Made by a program: the position numbers and the translations under genes. A stretch of 64,000 nucleotides of DNA from Isoetes taiwanensis (lineage: Eukaryota; Streptophyta; Lycopodiopsida; Isoetales; Isoetaceae): positions 1,698,297-1,762,296 of the forward strand of contig JAJEKV010000099.1 of the NCBI GenBank assembly GCA_021234155.1, in the 5' to 3' direction. How positions within the stretch are numbered: the stretch's first letter is position 1; each line of letters opens with the position of its first letter. The notes under the pieces were generated by a model, which ran no database searches, was not told the DNA's origin, and saw only the letters and a program-made list of their open reading frames with translations. This document shows positions 33,430 to 43,625 of this stretch, piece after piece.

Positions 33430-35530
33430 TCGCGGTGACATGGGTAGTATAAAGAAGCGGAGAAAGGTATGTGATATGTGGTTATGGTCTCTTCATATGT
33501 AATACTTCAATTTCACCTAGCATGCGGATGCGACAAGAACAGTAGAGTAGATCCTCCCGCAAAAGACACTTGGTTTTTCAAGTTGTGTAGATGATTATTA
33601 TGTGGGAGGGAAGCATGAGATAAGTCAACCCCCTCCCACATCTAGGTCACCTCTCAACAACACACATTGAACACATTTGTAGCGAGCATGAGAGGGAGGA
33701 AAAGGAACATCCGAGGTAAGTAATTAGTTTTAAAATGAATTTGGATTTTACGGAAGCAAATTGAGCTCATTTTTTTAATAGCAATGTCTACATTGTCACA
33801 AGCAAAGCTACAATTGTAGCTTCATATGCACAACAAATTGAGCTCCTGAAACCAAAGGGCTTCAAGTGGCAGCGCTGCAGCTGTGTGTGTCCATATTAGT
33901 TTAATTTCTACATTTTTCTTGATGTTTATGCTGTTATGACAATGAGTTATCTTTGTAGTAATTGGAACCGGCGAGAGGAACAATGAAGCAAGCCTCGACA
34001 CTCTAAAAAAAAAAAAGATATTATTGTAGAGGTCTTCATTACTCCAAAAAGAAAACAGGTTGTAGGATACAAGGTAAGGTGGAAAGGTACCAATTCTAAA
34101 GCCAATGCCACATCATTGAGACCGAACTTGGAAATCTTTGTTTCAAATGGTAAGTCAAAACTACTTATTGCATTTATTTATTGCATGTTCATATACATTT
34201 TATTATTTGCGAGAAACTTGAGGAGAAACTAGGTGGATCTATGGCCTTAGTTGGAACTACAAATCGAAAAGATTGAAGAATCATGTAAAACGTGTGAACA
34301 TATACAACTGGGTGTTGAAGAAATTTTAGTGAGAATGTGGCTACGAGATATGAAGCGGTGGTTTGTGGTGAAGCAAGAGAAGGAGGAATGCGGAGGGATA
34401 GAAACGTATGTGAGATAGTGGTGGAGCGAAAGAGTCAAGAAAAGAAAAAGATACAAAGTATGCGGCCAAATTAAGAGAACTAGAAGCCGCATTTGCTCCG
34501 GAGAGCAAATCAGAAGTGTAATTGGATTAGTAAATATGTGTTTTATGCTAGTTACCATTGATGCTTGGTTTGCAAATGACATGGATAACCTTGAACCAAT
34601 GGTTCCATTCTATCCGTTCCAAAATGAACCTCGATTAAGGTCCGCGAAATATTGTGTGGAGACATTGTTTAAAGATAGGCACATGTCTAATAGACATTTA
34701 GACATATTCGGAAGGTATGTGAGCAGCATATTGACATCCAAATGGCCGAGATGTCTTTTTTTCCTCCCTGAGAAAACTTTTGACTTATGGGCGGCATTTA
34801 AAAGCGGATGCTATAGTATGGGACGATTAGGCGAGAGGCACCTTTTAGTTGAAAAGGGCTACAAGGCATTGTTGTTAGTAAATGCTGATATATTATGGTT
34901 TTCGAGTTCAAGTTGAGGACCACACTTATCATGTTTTGGTGATTTTGTTTTTAAGTCTACAAAAATTGATTACCACCTCAATGGCTTCTCCACGCAATTG
35001 TTGTTGAACTCCATGAGAAGCTGTATAGCGATTGGATGAAAAAACTCCTAAATATGTGAGCATTTTCTTCGATATATGTACCCAACTGTGCTTGTTTTTT
35101 AAATCTTAGTTGCATGTTCTCATTTGTGTGTCTGGGCTTCATAAGGATGTCATCACATATCTAACCAACTCTAGCTCACGTGAGTTGAATTATATGTGAA
35201 GAATCACGGAAGAAGGAAACTATTCCAAGGTTCCACAACAACCCGGATAATGTAAGCTGCGGTCTTTATGTGATGGCCTTTATGCAAGCTTTTGTGGATG
35301 CCCAAGTGAATTCTAAAAGCATGGTGGAGTTGTTCTTATATTCACATAAATCCTTTGGGATGTTTTATTATAGCGATCTTAATTCTTGTGTTTGTTGCGG
35401 TTTTCATCAATATGGTTCGGCGAAAAGGATTTTGCACTTCTAAGAAGAAATGTATTAATAAAAGCCATGCCGATTGAATATGGTTTGAGAAGAAGAGATG
35501 AACAAAACAAGTTGTCACTTTGGCGGGGAA
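33430..35530 (+). pseudogene. Ulp1-like (C48) protease gene, copy 2, catalytic Cys codon present
   Basis: Same exon plan as 6848-8893; the ATG in the first short exon is at 33440. One long frame (about 34536-34916) covers DMDNLEPMVPFYPFQNEPRL, KYCVETLFKDRHMSNRHLDIFG, KTFDLWAAFKSGCYSMGRLGE and EKGYKALLLVNADILWF. Just after it, in another frame, comes VEDHTYHVLVI (about 34915-34945), which fits the catalytic His strand (HWxLxVI in Ulp1). NVSCGLYVMAFMQAFVDAQ (about 35250-35305) contains the catalytic Cys codon TGC at 35258-35260. The C-terminus corresponds to about 35400-35527. The spacing H..C and the motif are those of SUMO-protease-like C48 enzymes. Frameshifts remain, for example around 33460 and 35085. 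Confidence 0.7.
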
Positions 35531-35639
35531 AGAGTGGTAGTTAAACTCATTCCAACTTATGGAATTTAAAGCTAATTGACTATTGTACTTTGAAATTTTA
35601 TTGAATAAGAAATTGTTTGCAGCGCTTTTGAATAAGAAT

Positions 35640-37090
35640 TAGTTTAGACTTTACATCTTATCCTTGAAACTGGTCGGTTAGATGTATGGCTAACCTAACT
35701 GCCCCGGATTACCCTACGGGCTTATTATATTTGATCTCAAGGCATTTTGGGTTACTATTGTAAATCAGCACCCGGTGACTATAATGGCACTCAAGTGCCG
35801 AATCCAATTACCTGATGGAGTCTTCTTTTGTCGTCCATTGTCGAAATCATTGTTGTACTGGTGTTCCAAACATTGGGATTTGTTTTTTGGTCGATCTTCC
35901 TTGGATGTTCTTGATAGCCATTGTAGACAAGTTGTATGAGCAAAGGCATACCAAGATTTAAAATTCATTTATGGTGGCAATAGATGTTGGACCCTCTGCT
36001 AGAGGCCAATGATGGGACAGACATATTTCTTTTTCCCTTTGGATATTCCACTCCTCAAGTATCAAGAATACTGAAAATAGTTGTGTTATGATTACTGACC
36101 TTCCTTTCAAAATGTATCTTCAATGAGGGTTGCTCTTCTTGCTGCACACCCGTATGGCATCGGACTAACTGAACCGTGAGACAAAGATTTGTGTTGGCTA
36201 TTTGACTGGTTTGTAGACTTGAAGAATGCAAATGACTCTACCACTTATGTCCAAGAGCATCAATTTGATACTTCTATATTACTGCATACAATGACACGTA
36301 GTGAAATGCATAAAATCTCAATATGGTGAAGACATTGATAGTTTATGGAGCTTTTACAATAGAGGTTGCGTTTTGCTAATTAAGAAACCTAGCATCACAA
36401 AGAAGAGATTCACAATAATAGAAGAATCTAGTGAAGTGAAGATGATGAAGGTGGGGTACAAGATGAGTGTCTTTGGTACATCAGATAGCAAAACAAATTA
36501 GGACACGGCACATCTTCGTGTACTTAGGTAATACAATTATGCTTAGATGTTGTATGTTGTAGAGCTTTTTGCAATACAGTGTATGTACATAACTTAGGTT
36601 CAGGTTAAGCTTTCACATGATATACTAATAATTTTATATGCATTGTAGATGTAAGGAATGATCTACAAAACAAATGTCAGAATTCTTCAACCCAGCTGAA
36701 GTAGATCTTCAACCAACTGATATAGAAGAAACAAATCTAAGTTCCCAATATGCTGGCGAGGACTAATCCAAGGTCGAATACCATGCTTCTGAGCTTTGGG
36801 GAAATGGTTGAGAGAAATGATGATTGAGATACTGAAGCAATTTTGCTAAATCTACTTGCGATCAGGTTTACTACATAATCGCGCCCAGGGAGGCCATCCC
36901 TTTGAAGGTAGTTGATCAGCCAATAGGGTGGGACCCGACCTTCCAATAGCCGAGAATGCTTAGCTTGCAAGTGCTATATGGCGTAGCACGTATAAATCTA
37001 AAACCGTTGGAAGAAGGCTTGCATGATGCAATGGCTTGGTATATTATGTTCCGGATGACACTTAGTGATTAGGCCTGCTTTTAAGTTATT
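35640..37090 (+). pseudogene. Unknown gene with acidic tail, copy 2
   Basis: It matches 9040-10435. Kept blocks are the DGVFFCRPLSKIIV-like region (about 35814-35860), CWLFDWFVDLKNAN (about 36193-36235), YGEDIDSLWSFYNRG (about 36320-36366) and KKRFTIIEESSEV (about 36398-36440). The acidic tail SSEDDEGG of copy 1 is shifted here near 36435. Conservation of amino-acid blocks in both copies argues for a real protein. No family recognised. Confidence 0.4.
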
Positions 37091-37329
37091 AAGTACTTGT
37101 TTACAACTTTGTACTATTTGTTTCCGAAATATAATTATGTGTACCTTTTGCACTTGTCTACAATTTGAACTTCAACATGTTCCATGCTATATTTTACAAA
37201 CGGGTGTTCCACCCAAGACAAACCAATCGCGAAATTCAATTCAATTCAAAAAGTAACACAATACAAACCAGAAATTCAAAGCCTTCACCTAATCCCAAGC
37301 ATCCACCATTTTAGGAAGACTTTCTAGCA

Positions 37330-40300
37330 ACATCTCATGCACATCATCGATTGATGCAAAAGGCTGCAACGCACCTTTAACCCCGTGATTTATCTTCTTC
37401 ATGGGAAATTTAGCTCAATAACAGATCTCTTGGTACCAATACTTCTCTATCATCCAAATGACATATTTGTTATGGCAACTTGGTCATTCGATAATAGTAA
37501 AAGCTGATATGGCCGTGTCACACATGATGCTCATTCTTGTAATCATCAATGACCGTTTGATCCAATACATGCTTTTCTCTAGTGCAAGCAAGAACATAGT
37601 ATGGCACATCTTCCTCATTACGGGAAGAGCAAAAGTATAGCAAAATTATCACCAAAAGATTATCACATCATGCCAACTCCTCTACCTCATTTGCAAACAT
37701 TGCGGTTTGATTCCAATTACGTACCTTGAAGATGTGCACATGGGACTAGCTTCTTCAATGTCCACTTTCCACGGTGTTGAATAGACTCACATGCACCGCC
37801 ATTCAAAGTTTATGCAGTGCTTGCAAAACAAGATAGTGGTCTAACCGCATCGGTAAGGTTGGATCCTCAACTTATGGAAGATACACCCGGTGCACTTTGG
37901 ACACGGGGAAGGGGTTGCACATCAAATGGCTTTGACACATCAAATCTTAGCCTCCTTCACTTCCCAATACACCCTCACGAACTTGAGATTTCTTGTTTAA
38001 AAACAACCACCGGGCATCATGAGCACCCCTTTATTTCAATCCATGCTCTCTTCTTTTGCTCAGCGGCCAAGAGTTGCTTGGCCTTGGCAGCCTCTCCATC
38101 ATGTTCCCCCTTCCATGCCTTTTTGATCCGAAGAAATTCCATTTGTAGGCGACAATGGTACTGCATATGAAGTAGAATGATCTTACTCAATTTGAACTCT
38201 TGACACAACCATGCGACCCTGCGAGATGATACCGCATGTGAGATCCTCCATTCTCTTTCAACCAGAAGATGAAGTTGAAATGCATGTTGTACAAAATGTG
38301 TGTCATGACTTCTATCATCGAGAAACATATAAGTTGAAACAGTCTTACGCAACTTACCATTTACCTTGAAGAGAGTGATGTGTACCAAAATAGTGATCGA
38401 TCGCATTCCAATGTTCAGGTGCACTTCTTTGAAGGGTTGCAATGTGTAATTTTACGCAAAGTCTACTACTACTGATATCACGAGAATCATCTCTTAGACT
38501 CTGAATGCTTCTCCTAAATTCCTTGCTTTCGCCAATGAGCCGCAAAGTTGTGATGCACAAACTTTTTCATGTGATCAAACATGGCAGATAGCATGAAAGG
38601 AGCATCTGTTTGCTTCTCCACCAATCTTAGTCTTCTAGGAAGTGCCCTTCCTTGACTTCTAGCCCATATAACAATAAGCCTCGCCATTTTAACATCATCT
38701 TCATTATTACGTCGGTCTCTTTTTGGACATAAAGGGAATCTTTTTGCTTACCACATTTTTCACAATCCCCCTTATGCACTTCCGAGTTGTTGCCACTCTG
38801 CCCTTTCCTCTTTTGGCAAACCATTTCTCTCAAAGAGTGCTAACATTACAAAATGTAAGCTTTTGTGCCCGACAAAACCCCATCATGTGTACCAGCGGCA
38901 AAGACATACATCACAATTACAGGCGCAATTTATGTGAAACTTCAGCCTCATAGAGTTGAAAGCTTTTCTGAAATTCTCTGTTTTGTTCATGCTTGACACA
39001 ACAAAGAAGTGTTTCTCTCCTTCAATTTCCTTTATGCAACTTGGTTTCGGTATTCAAACATTCTAATACCAACATCTCATCACGGATTCTCCCTCCAATA
39101 AACTACGCTCATCACATTTCATTGCACATTGCAAAGAAAATAGGTAAGTTGGAGAAGGCGTGCATTGAATACCTTACATATCCGGTATATAAGTAAGAAA
39201 TACTATGTATACCGGTACATATCAGTTGTACATGTAAAAAGATTTGATTGAATCTATACATATTCAAGTACATATGTACTGATTATTATGTATAGTATCA
39301 ATTTATAGCACATTTAATCCTACATCCTTACACTATGTACATATATATCACATAATATACATGAAATACTTCCAAGAGCAAGTAGATGACCCCATAGACC
39401 TCATTTACATGTATAATACATTAAGTAAAAATAGACCGAAAAGGCTACATCAAAGCAAGTAAACTAAGATTGGCAAAAGGAGTTCACTACGCACATTTAA
39501 TCTTACATCCTTACACTATGTACATATATATCACATAATATACATGAAATACTTCCAAGAGCAAGTAGATGACCCTATAAACCTCATTTACATGTATAAT
39601 ATAGCAGCAAGCAAAAACAGACCGAAAAGGATACATCAAAAAGCAAGTAAACTAAGATTAGTAGAGGAGTTCACATATGTGCATGAAAATGTACATGAAA
39701 ACAACAAAGAAAACCGAAATGTAATAGTTTATTTGACAAAAGCTTTAATAATTGAGGAATGTCAAGATACTGGATTGCCTCGCTTCTTTTTTTCCTCACA
39801 TCCCTGTACTTTGGTGAAACCTTGGTGTTGTTAAGCCAGAACTGGATGACTTTTAGCTTGGTTTCTTCATCCAAAACGATCAGATCTAGCCTTCCCCGCT
39901 TTTGCTAATGCCCAAATGTTTGAACCCACGAATTGCCATTCTCTTTTCTTCTGCTAGCAACATATGAAAGATTTAGGGATGGCATTTGAGCATCTTGCAA
40001 GCAATTCCTTTTGCTTCAAATCACCATTTTTCCCCACAACCATTGATAAAACGGAGTGCTTAAGGCGGCCAATTTATCACCACTATTAGAGCATTTTACC
40101 TCTTCCAATCCATCCTTAAGGTTTTCTAAAATTGCATGCTTGACTGCGCTTGTGAAGGCAACCCAATCCGCGAGGTTCAAAAAGCTCCAATAGCACTGTG
40201 ATCTTGCAAGAATCTAGAAGCAAATAAGTACCTTTTTGATTAGGATCGGAGATTCAAATTCTTTTCTCATAACATGCTGACATTTTGCACTGCGGTCCTA

Positions 40301-40390
40301 TTTTTTTGGTAACATACCTTGAGGATGTGTACTACCCTTTTAGATTTAAGCTATCATGCTCACGCCATCTTCTTTTTCCCTTTCTCATCT
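37330..40390 (-). pseudogene. Transposase-like DFAxNY/SDG protein gene, copy 2
   Basis: Reading downwards in coordinate: first exon near 40370-40325; DWVAFTSAVKHAILENLK (about 40180-40120); LDEETKLKVIQFWLNNTKVSP (about 39880-39815); VHKGDCEKCGKQK (about 38785-38745); a DFA-stop-NYTLQPFKEV stretch (about 38468-38425), the stop standing where Glu is expected; ITILVHITLFKV (about 38400-38360); a FLDDRSHDTHFVQHAFQLHL stretch (about 38335-38270); EFKLSKIILLHMQYHCRLQ (about 38200-38145); KGEHDGEAAKAKQLLAAEQKK (about 38112-38050). Compared with copy 1, this copy reads better over LDDRSHD and worse over WSDG. Together they show the whole motif series. The protein is probably a nuclease/transposase-like enzyme; that is inference from motif spacing. 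Confidence 0.5.
39308..39680. repeat. 183-bp tandem duplication private to copy 2
   Basis: The segment beginning CATTTAATC at 39311 is repeated from 39494, including CTTACACTATGTACATATAT and the GAAATACTTCCAAGAGCAAG phrase. Copy 1 has it once (about 12640-12815). The two units differ at a few bases, for example GACCCCATAGACC against GACCCTATAAACC. Confidence 0.85.
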
Positions 40391-40469
40391 CTCCCACTTC
40401 GAAATTACTGCATGCCACCCTCGTTGTTTACTCTTCACAATTTTGAATTCACCGGATGCCATCGATGTT

Positions 40470-40612
40470 TGCCACATTCCGGTTTCAAAATCACCCGGTT
40501 GCATGTTTTTCTGATCGCCACATTCAGTTTCAAAATCACCAGATTGCATGTTTTTTGATCGCCACATTCGGTTTCAAAATCACCCGGTTGCATGTTTTCG
40601 ATCACCGGAAAA
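40470..40612 (+). repeat. About 45-bp tandem repeat, three units, copy 2
   Basis: Three units with GCCACATTC(C/A/C)GGTTTCAAAATCACC-type core followed by GGTTGCATGTTTT. Counterpart of 13590-13735, next to the start of the minus-strand gene. Confidence 0.8.
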
Positions 40613-40914
40613 AATTCAAATTGTGTTCTACTTTTCTTGGTTCGATAAAGGAATTTTCTTGGAAGGAAATTTTTCTCGGAGGGGAATTTTCTGGAGGAAA
40701 TTGGAGGAGAAATTTCCTCCGGAGTTTAGCATCAACCGCCCGGCCTCTACTCGTCATAATTACAAACAAAGCGGGAATTTTGCCTTTTTAAATATATAAG
40801 ACAAAATTTATACATGAAATAAGTACATTTAAAATTCAACAACCCGTTCAAAGTTTACATGAATTGCCCCCTAATGTATGACACCCTAACGTGCTTTTAC
40901 CTCTTTTAGTTGAT

Positions 40915-41820
40915 GTAGAAAATGTCGAATAGGAGTGTGACTTATGCTTTCTAAATTTTGGAGACATTCACAACTCCATGCAAGAAGATGCTTATAAGAG
41001 TTAGATTCACAATTAAGCCCTCTGTAGCTCTTTGCATTGAAAAGCTATCTTTGGTTGGTAGTATTAAGGCAATTGAATAAAAAAAAGAGAAATTTTGAAC
41101 TTCATCTTCTAGTAAGCAAACGTACATTTTTTCCTCTTCATTTTTTACTTTTTGTATTTGTTATTTTGTTTTCCTTCTTATAATGAGATTTGTCAACTAC
41201 ATTTGCTAGATTCAAATATATCAAGAGAAAAAGATGACTCTTAGCGATCTAGAAGATAGAACGACCGGTTTTAAGTATATAGCGAAAGAAAGTTGAGAGG
41301 ACATCAATGTAAAAAGAGGAACCCGTGCCAATATCCACGGTCTACCTTGTGTCCGGTCTTTTCTTTGTGGTGCTAGTCTCACGATACGATATTTGCTTTG
41401 TTGCTCTCTATTTTGATACAAAATTGTTGGATGAGTAGCATTATGACTCATGCTTATTAATTTGTGGAGACTTTACAAGTCCAGTAAGAAGACTCGGATT
41501 CACAATGCACGTTTGTGCTCTTTGCATTTAACATCTATTTTTGATAGGTAATGTGAGGCATCTTGAATAAAAAATAGGTGAAATTTTGAACTTAGTTTTC
41601 TAATAAGCGAGAAAGGTACAATTCCCTCTTCATTTCACTTTACGTATGTTTTCCTTCTTATATTTAGACTTGCCAACTACATTTTGTCGATTCATATTAG
41701 GAAAAAAGATGACTCTTTAGCTTCCACAAATTTTGATCTAAAAGCTAGACAACTTAAAGATGGTGGGTTTATGATATAGCTTTAGAAAGTTGAGAGGACA
41801 TTTATGTAAAGAAGAGGACA
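40915..41820 (+). repeat. Degenerate 0.5-kb tandem repeat, two units, copy 2
   Basis: Units at about 40935-41310 and 41440-41820, matching 14059-14950. No gene. Confidence 0.65.
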
Positions 41821-41879
41821 TTTAGGTGGCCAGAGCGTATTATCTTGAACCAAAAAAAAAAGGGAATGTATTTTTTAAT

Positions 41880-42235
41880 ATCTGTCATAATTGTTTCAAT
41901 GATATGGAAATGTATAATGTGTATGACTGGAAACGAAACTCTAATAGGTGGTTGTGTTGTCTAGCACATGAAACCGCTATGTTACTTTTAAGTATATAAT
42001 TAAAGAAGGTTTGGCGGCTTTTAATATTTGTCACAATAGCTTTGATGATATAAAAGCATGTCTATAATCGAAGCAAAACTTCGAATAGTAGTTATGCTGC
42101 CTAGAAGCATAGAACCATGAGTACCGAGCTAGCAAGATTGTTGTTTACAATATAAAACTCATAAAAAGAAAGTATTGGATAGCTTTGATCATATGGAAAG
42201 CATGTCTATAACTGGAAGCAAAACTCGAATAGTAG
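41880..42235 (+). repeat. Three-fold internal repeat before the CIPK fragment, copy 2
   Basis: Counterpart of 15000-15345 with units near 41900-41955, 42040-42095 and 42180-42238. From 41750 to about 42060 it is almost base-identical to copy 1. Confidence 0.6.
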
Positions 42236-42372
42236 TTGGTCAGAATGTGGACACTGGTGAATGTGTTGCCATTAAAATAGTGGATAAGGAGAAGGTTTTC
42301 CAACGCAAGATGGTTGAGCAGGTACATGTTCTTTTATAATCTATGTTGGTTTTGCTTTTCGCATTTTCAAGG
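42193..42372 (+). CDS. CIPK-type kinase N-lobe exon fragment, copy 2 (open frame)
   Basis: A clean frame from ATG at 42193 encodes MESMSITGSKTRIVVGQNVD and then TGECVAIKIVDKEKVFQRK and MVEQ up to 42321, followed by a GTACATG donor and, if read through, a stop at 42370-42372. GQNVDTGECVAIK.VDKEKV is the beta2-beta3 region of CBL-interacting protein kinases, with the ATP-binding Lys in VAIK. The Gly-rich loop that should precede it is replaced by sequence from the neighbouring repeat. It looks like one captured exon with its intron start. No downstream kinase exons are seen, so a working kinase is not expected. Confidence 0.65.
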
Positions 42373-42599
42373 CCCAATTTCTGGCAAATAGTTTCACCGC
42401 CGAGCTACTGTGTGCACGTACTCTGTTTACATTTGTATCATTATGCTTGCTTCTGTTCTTTGATGAGAAAAGCAATGAGCTAAAGAGCCCTTTTCGTCAT
42501 CTCTATTTCTGATTCTAAACTTCTTGTCCCCCTCTTGTCCAACATAGCGGAATCGGCTTTAGCATACTGGCACTTATATTTCCAATTCTTGAGCTTTGT

Positions 42600-42830
42600 A
42601 GAGGACGAAGACGGGTGAGGAGTCCTTTGTGCCGAAGAAGCCCTCAGTTTGCTTTTAGCTTTGAGGACGAGCAGGTTGAAGCTGGGCTTCAGAAAAGTAA
42701 GAAGAAAGCAGGTTTGTTACTGGGCATGGCTCAGGTCATAAGCACAAGGCCTTCTGCGCTCATGAAGGCGAGGATTCTTGAGCTCCAGAGGATGCAATTC
42801 ATCTTGGAGGTTCTAATCGTGTAACATAGC
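42600..42830 (+). CDS. Small open frame, unknown, after the CIPK fragment
   Basis: An open frame of about 69 codons ends at 42824: a Lys-rich middle (LQKSKKKAG) and an amphipathic end (MKARILELQRMQFILEVLIV). In copy 1 (about 15735-15960) it is broken by several indels. It could be a second captured exon. I do not recognise it. Confidence 0.25.
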
Positions 42831-43004
42831 CTTTGGAGCCAATAATTCTGTAGGCACTGTGTACGTCAGTTGGATGTCTGGATGTATTGGTATATAGCAG
42901 GTTGTCTTGTATTTATTGTGCACTTCACAATTCAATGTACTTTTTTCACACTAAAAATAACATGTGAACCCCGATGGTTTTAAGTACGCCCGATTTGGGT
43001 TGGC

Positions 43005-43440
43005 CTCCCGTGGAAACCCTTCCAAATTTCCATGGAAACCCTTCCAAATTTCCATGGAAACCCTTCCTATTTTCCATGGAAACCCTTCCTATTTTCCATG
43101 GAAACCCTTCCTGGGCCATTAAAACCGGGGAAGGGTTTCCATGGAAACCCTTCCTATTTTCCATGGAAACCCTTCCGAATTTCCATGTTTGGAAAATAGG
43201 AAGGGTTTCCCATTTGAAAATCGGAAGGGTTTCCGCGGAAAATGGGAAGGGTTTCCATTTTTTTTTTAATATTTTTAATATTGACACGTATATTTATGGA
43301 CGATGCCTTTCAAGGCGAGCGCCCGCCCATTAATGGTTGCTTACGCTCATAAATATGCACGCACCGAGAATTCAAAATTTAATTCAAATGGAAACCCTTC
43401 CTATTTTCCAATGGCATGGGAAAATAGGAAGGGTTTTCAC
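43005..43440. repeat. Inverted array of GGAAACCCTTCC, copy 2
   Basis: Five forward copies separated by AAATTTCCAT or TATTTTCCAT (43013-43110), then reversed and forward copies alternating to 43255, and another pair at 43389-43436. It is a cleaner version of the array at 16130-16600, with a regular period of about 26 bases in the first part. Confidence 0.85.
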
Positions 43441-43454
43441 GTCCAAAAAAATTT

Positions 43455-43625
43455 CTAATCTTGCGAGAAAATCTTCTTATCTTGCAACATGGTTGTAATC
43501 TTTATCTTGCAACATGGTTGTAATCTCGTCGATCTAATCTTGCAAAAAATCTTCTTATCTTGCAACATTGTTGTAATCTTTATCTTACAACATGGTTGTA
43601 ATCTACATGGTTGTAATCTACGTCA
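43455..43625. repeat. Palindromic minisatellite at the duplication edge, copy 2
   Basis: Units with TTGCAACATGGTTGTAA as in 16601-16745, plus an additional ACATGGTTGTAATCT unit at about 43605-43619. After this the two large copies share nothing. Confidence 0.75.

Larger units (their letters stand above)
31826..43620. mobile_element. Block R2: second copy of the candidate transposon block
   Basis: Every feature of block R1 recurs in the same order and orientation: coiled-coil fragment, Ulp1-like gene, acidic-tailed gene, facing transposase-like gene, 45-bp minisatellite, 0.5-kb tandem repeat, CIPK exon, GGAAACCCTTCC array, palindromic minisatellite. It is about 330 bases longer than R1, half of that from a private 183-bp tandem duplication. 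It keeps the Ulp1 catalytic Cys codon and an open CIPK exon frame. Confidence 0.45.

Noticed and set aside
42193-42372. Functional CIPK kinase gene
   Set aside because: Only one exon's worth of N-lobe, no glycine loop, no activation segment or NAF domain nearby.
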